64,000 bases of DNA, from assembly GCA_918807975.1 (NCBI GenBank), contig OU964934.1:17980001-18044000 (forward strand). Reading direction: 5' to 3'. Shown piece after piece: positions 59,906 through 64,000 of this stretch. Source of the DNA: Aplidium turbinatum. Its lineage: Eukaryota > Chordata > Ascidiacea > Aplousobranchia > Polyclinidae. Under the pieces are notes generated by a model that saw nothing but the letters and a program-made list of their open reading frames with translations, did not search any database and had not been told where the DNA came from. The position numbers were made by a program, and so were the translations under genes. Each line of letters starts with the position of its first letter. The stretch's first letter is position 1.

Positions 59906-61089
59906 TTTGCCAACAAGTATTTTACTAGTATACGAATTGGTCAATGTAAATTAACAAAAAAATAATAATTTACCAACGATTCCTCAGTTTTTTTATAGAT
60001 AGAGCAATTGTTTAAAAACCATAAAATAAACCCTCAAGCAGAATATGGCTAATCTGTACTATATCTGTACTATATAGAATATGGCTCATCTAATCTTATC
60101 ACTTGTCATCATCACTTATCAGCTCAGCAGCAGCATAGAGCAACAGTTAGCTATAGCTAACTTTATCGTTGTTATTCCTGTCCTGATGAAGGCACTATGA
60201 TGGCACAAATGAGGGCACTATGATGTGTCGAAAGCATTCGATGGAAATCTTATAGTTTTCTGCGCGTGTTTAAAAATGAATAATGTGGAGTCCGGTTATG
60301 TGACGTGGCTTGGCGTTATTTGTTTGTGGTAAAACAAGAGGAGCTCTCTTTCATAGCTGAACAAACATTTGGAGCAGGCCTTTGCTTCATAATAAAGATT
60401 ATTAAAATCAGTGACCTTCCAAATGGTTTCTAAGGCAACTTACATTTCTGGAAAGGTCAAGAAACTGTTCTATTGTCGCACAAAGGTTTATTATTACAGA
60501 ATTATGCAGCACTGCATATTGATTTTTTTATCTTATCACTAACATTTCCAGGACAAGAATCACTATACACAGAAACGATACAGCTGGAACCAATTCTCAA
60601 TCACAACAAACAGAAAAAATGGCAAAACGTTGCTGAATACATTTGAATGCACCAAATGCATATCTTTAAGTGGACTATTAAGCAAATCATCCGACTAGTT
60701 AATCGAGAAGCTATTGGCTTGAAATTAATCTGTGGATCCCTGATTGAAGATTCTAATCATCAGACTAAGTTAGTGAGTAAAGAAAATAGTTTGTGCCCAA
60801 TCAAACTGTTTAATCAGCAGATTTTCTAAATCGGTTGATTTGCTTAATTGGAGGATTGAGAATGATCTGCTGTCGATGCATTGAACTCGTGAACAATTTC
60901 GGGTAAAGATACATTGTTAAAGCGCTCAATAAAACAAAGAGATACTAGAAGCAAATTTCCTTCCAAACATGAACAAATCAGCATGAAATCAACTTGCTTT
61001 GTGAAAATGTAAGGATGACAAAACAAAAGTGTGAGTATGTTTCGCTTTACAGACAAAAGAACAAAACTGACGAAAATGTTGTCGGTAGT

Positions 61090-61179
61090 TCAACTAAGAG
61101 CAAATCCAAAGTTTCCAAGATCAATGTCTTCGTAGATATTTTGTTCTTTCTGTAGATTTGCGTAAGCTGGGTTGGAATT
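61090..61179 (-). CDS. RTK-B last exon: C-terminal tail
   Basis: Acceptor TCTATAG, TGA at 61090-61092. 29 residues starting [18 protein letters not shown], with NPxY and further tyrosine sites for PTB or SH2 partners (inference). Confidence 0.87.
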   Translation of the reverse strand, partial: NSNPAYANLQKEQNIYEDIDLGNFGFALS

Positions 61180-63886
61180 CTATAGAAATTGATAACAAAA
61201 ATTATGTAAAAGAAGGCGCAGATAGCAAAATGAAACTTATTATTAGCTGCTTCACACAATACCATCTGTGACTTACTGTTATGCGAGTACTTAGATCTTC
61301 TAATTCTTTCCTCAAATCAGAAAAAGTTGGTCGGTAGGAAGGGTCAAGATTCCAACACCGTCTCATGACGCCATAGCTGTAAAAGGAAAGATTGCAACAT
61401 ACTCCACAGACCATCATGTCAACAACAAGTTTCTAAAGATATAAAATGTCTATATGTAATGGAATATTCTGACACCGCTTTATGACGTCATAACTGAAAA
61501 GCGAAGACTGCGTTATAGTCTAAAGTTTAGACATCCAAGTTTATCTACTCTAAACATCTAACTCTAAACATCCAAATTTATCAAAAATTGAGCTTGCATC
61601 AATGACGGGCTATTCAACCATGCGAACTTACAATTCATCTGGGCAGGAACTTGGTTGCTGTAATCTGTAGTTTTCATTGAGTACTTTGTACTGCAGCTCG
61701 CGCCCACTCAGTCTCTTGTAAGGAGTAAACCCGAAAGCTACAATTTCCCACATTACGACCCCAAACGACCATACGTCACTGGAGCTAGTGTAGATTTGAT
61801 CAAAGTATGCCTCTGGCGACATCCAGCGGGATGGAAGCTTTGCCCCCTTAAAAAATCGAAAAGTTATTCAAAGTTTTGGTTTAGAGAGCAGTTCCCATCT
61901 AAGCACTAGGTTGTGAAAAGTAAGCAACTTGTTTGAATTACATATCCAACTCATGAACAACTTGACCATAGAATTGACATGATTTAATGTTAAATAGTAA
62001 TAGGGTAATGATAATAGTTTTCAAAAGGTTTTTTTATTTATAAATAACTTGTAATTTTTTTTACATGCATCTTCTGCAGGTTTCGAACATTGATTATGTT
62101 TTTACTGGATCACTATTTCTTTAAGCCAGCATACAAAAAATCAAACTAAATTTGCTAGTTCAGTTCAGCAGAGAATTTATCTTGGTCAATGACTAACTTA
62201 TTTACCACAAGGTTGAGCTTGACGTAAGTTCCTTCTGACTCAGTGACTTCACGAGAAAGACCAAAGTCAGATATCTTGCATCGAAGCTTGCCTGTCAGCA
62301 GAACATTCCTGCAGGCCAAATCCCGGTGCACCAACTTCACACTGGAGATAAACTCCATTCCCTGAGAAACAAGAATGTATTGTACTTTAGTAAAAACATC
62401 TTCACGATTTGTATTTTTTGTATAATAACACAATTTGAAAGTTACTATGTTTAATGTGATTTGTCTTCGTCGGATTGGCGCGTTATGATCTTGAAAGAAT
62501 TTCCTTAACTTCTCCCATTGACTGAACTTCATCCCTCGCATTATGACACAACACATTGCGACTGTAACTTTTGTTGCTGACTTTTTGTTTTTAGTTTACA
62601 GTTTGCTTGCATTTATTTCTGCCACAGAGAAAACGATACATGCCAAATATAACTGAAGTTTGGAAAAGGGAAAAGCGACCAAATACGAACGTTAAGGCGA
62701 GATTCACAATGAAACGAGATGATAAGTTAGAAAAATTGGAACGGTTGCAATTTCTATTCAGACGGTCTGCAATCATAGAAGTTGCAATGAGTGACTTTTA
62801 CCAAAAGTTCTAATCAGTTTCAGATCAGTTTAGATTTCATTCACATTAACATAACGTTCATTCCTTCACCAATACCGTGGCTATGTCGCATGAAAACCTC
62901 AACATTGTTGTGGTTCCCAGCGGCACAGGAATCTCATAACCATTGTTGCTTCCATTGGGTGGACGATTGTTCACTAGGAACTTATGCAGGTCTCCATTTT
63001 CCACCAATTCAGTAATTGCTATCAGTTTATCTGCAACAATATGTTTGAACAACAGTAACAAAGTGTTTGTAAGCTTTATTTTAAAACTGTTGTAGTTGAC
63101 ATATGCAATAGAGTTTTGTGTATTGATTCTGAAAAAAACTTTTTTAGTGTTGAAAAATGTTTGTTTAGTGTAGCTTCATAAAATATTGTTATTCAACCCA
63201 ATTAATTTGTTGTCAATATCTGTTTGTGATTGCGCAAAATTACCTTTCTTTCAACGTTGGCAATTGTAAAAATAAAACTTCAAACTAAAAGAAAAAAAAC
63301 GTGTTAATAACTAGAATATTTTTTCACGGAAGGGTTTGCTGCAATTAGACGATTTAAAAAAAGTCATATTTGAACCCATTGAAGACTTAAAAATGTTCCT
63401 TTCTTTCCATAGCATCGTACAAACACGATAATTTGTTACACTTTTCCTGCAATCTACCATGAATGCAACATCAAATTCATGTTAAACAGATGCAAAGAAA
63501 TCAAACAACTTAAAAGCGTAGCATGTTTTTTTTATAGTAGTTTATTTTAGTGGAAACCTACACAGACTAGACTATCACACAGTGTTGTAGGTGATATTTT
63601 CATTAAAAAAAGGAACCAGGCTTTTAAATCAAATACTAGGTCAACAGGCTCAATTCATTCTCACTCTAATGGTCTGTTGTAATTTGATACGACTCTCTTA
63701 CCTTGATGTTCGCTGATGCCGTAAAGTTGAACCACGAACGGGTTCTCACCAACACGGTGCATCAGCCTTAATTCTGTTTGAAATTCTTCTCGTTGCTTTA
63801 TTGAAAGTGCAGAGCCTGGAATAACATTTCTTTGCATTGTCGATGGGTTAAGATCAGCCACATATACACCAATGTTAAATAGTAGT
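61090..63886 (-). CDS. RTK-B: receptor tyrosine kinase, C-terminal half (partial)
   Basis: Six exons, all in phase: 63702-63886, 62876-63030, 62206-62361, 61632-61846, 61277-61376, 61090-61179. They encode a tyrosine kinase domain from the glycine-loop edge (NIGVYVADL) to the stop. Seen are ELRLM (helix C), HRDLACRN (catalytic loop), SDFGLSREV, an activation-loop Tyr in [15 protein letters not shown] and [14 protein letters not shown]. The strand that normally carries VAVK reads NVIPGSAL, so the ATP-binding Lys is not where expected. The tail has NPAYANL and IYEDIDL. It should act at the inner membrane, phosphorylating tyrosines if active. Ectodomain and membrane exons lie beyond the right edge; RTK membership is inferred from kinase type. 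Confidence 0.88.
61277..61376 (-). CDS. RTK-B kinase subdomain XI exon
   Basis: Acceptor TTACAG, donor GTAAGT. It reads [20 protein letters not shown] then [13 protein letters not shown]. Confidence 0.92.
61632..61846 (-). CDS. RTK-B kinase exon: activation-loop end to helix G
   Basis: Acceptor TTTTAAG, donor GTAAGT. It reads [39 protein letters not shown] and [10 protein letters not shown], ending CPDE. Phase 0 in, phase 2 out. Confidence 0.93.
62206..62361 (-). CDS. RTK-B kinase exon: catalytic loop and DFG
   Basis: Acceptor TTCTCAG, donor GTAAAT, 52 codons. It reads [35 protein letters not shown] and GTYVKLNLV. Confidence 0.92.
62876..63030 (-). CDS. RTK-B kinase exon: hinge and helix E
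   Basis: Acceptor TTGCAG, donor GTATTG. It reads [18 protein letters not shown], an insert [15 protein letters not shown], and [10 protein letters not shown]. Confidence 0.9.
63031..63701 (-). other. RTK-B intron, nothing recognised
   Basis: AT-rich intron between two kinase exons in matching phase (split Asp codon). I see no repeat or mobile element. Confidence 0.7.
63702..63886 (-). CDS. RTK-B kinase exon: N-lobe
   Basis: Donor GTAAGA; the acceptor (TTAG at about 63887) is less certain. It reads [20 protein letters not shown], then [20 protein letters not shown] and [10 protein letters not shown]. Confidence 0.82.
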
Positions 63887-64000
63887 CTAACATAATTTAA
63901 TAAATAAAGTGACTTGCGTTCTTCTGGTGATTATAGGCTATTAGGTTACCTCCTGATGTTAAGAATGATACCTAGTGTTTATTACGTTTCGTCAATGAGC

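Larger units (their letters stand above)
56182..61089. other. Spacer between RTK-B and RPTP-B
   Basis: It contains the SINE 57341-57628, an extra 320 bp at about 57996-58315, the foldback 58830-59470 and the hairpin 59815-59905. No gene is seen. The RPTP-B promoter should lie at its left end and RTK-B 3' UTR at its right; no clear core motif is visible. Confidence 0.6.
40884..61650. repeat. Duplicated receptor segment, copy B
   Basis: Colinear with 1-14970. B-specific blocks are the hATs 41696-46392, 48233-48760 and 49162-50469, a 4.7 kb block at about 50570-55240, about 320 bp near 57996-58315 and the foldback region 58830-59470. Exon pairs keep identical splice phases. Confidence 0.9.

Overview
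This is animal nuclear DNA. It is AT-rich, has gt-ag introns, and carries receptor genes built from metazoan extracellular modules (C-type lectin, EGF, Ig) joined to tyrosine kinase or tyrosine phosphatase domains. A dense load of hAT, piggyBac, pogo-like, LINE and tRNA-derived SINE copies fills the introns and spacers. An invertebrate deuterostome such as a tunicate would fit, but that is inference; nothing in the window fixes the species. No LTR retrovirus-like or Polinton-like element was recognised.

The main gene is a complete receptor-type protein tyrosine phosphatase (RPTP-B) on the minus strand, from the ATG at 56181 down to the stop at 20338. I assembled 25 exons by hand. Every splice junction keeps reading phase, the coding sum is 3402 nt (1133 residues plus stop), and the order is signal peptide, C-type lectin-like domain, EGF, Ig, an FN3-like stretch, one membrane helix, PTP domain D1 with all catalytic motifs, and PTP domain D2 with its catalytic motifs lost. 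Upstream on the same strand is the C-terminal half of a receptor tyrosine kinase (RTK-B, six exons, 61090-63886), which runs off the right edge.

The left end (1 to about 14970) is a second copy of the same neighbourhood, colinear with 40884-61650. It holds the first five exons of a paralogous phosphatase (RPTP-A, 1202-5877, running off the left edge) and the last two exons of a paralogous kinase (RTK-A, 10500-10786), whose next exon is cut at about 14970. There an inverted piece of a third copy (14972-15590) begins. The window thus shows part of a tandem array of kinase-phosphatase receptor gene pairs.

Layout: 1-5877 RPTP-A; 5878-10499 spacer with SINEs and a long foldback element; 10500-14970 RTK-A remnant interrupted by a hAT and a 3.2 kb LINE; 14972-15590 inverted third-copy fragment; 15600-20337 nested mobile elements, a minisatellite and SINEs; 20338-56181 RPTP-B with introns full of transposons; 56182-61089 spacer; 61090-63886 RTK-B. 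Comparing copies A and B gives seven filled/empty site pairs with clear 8-bp target duplications and one LINE pair, so these insertions postdate the duplication. Between the two phosphatases the lectin-like domain has changed about three times as much as the EGF and Ig domains, as expected of a recognition surface under diversifying pressure, though that reading is inference.
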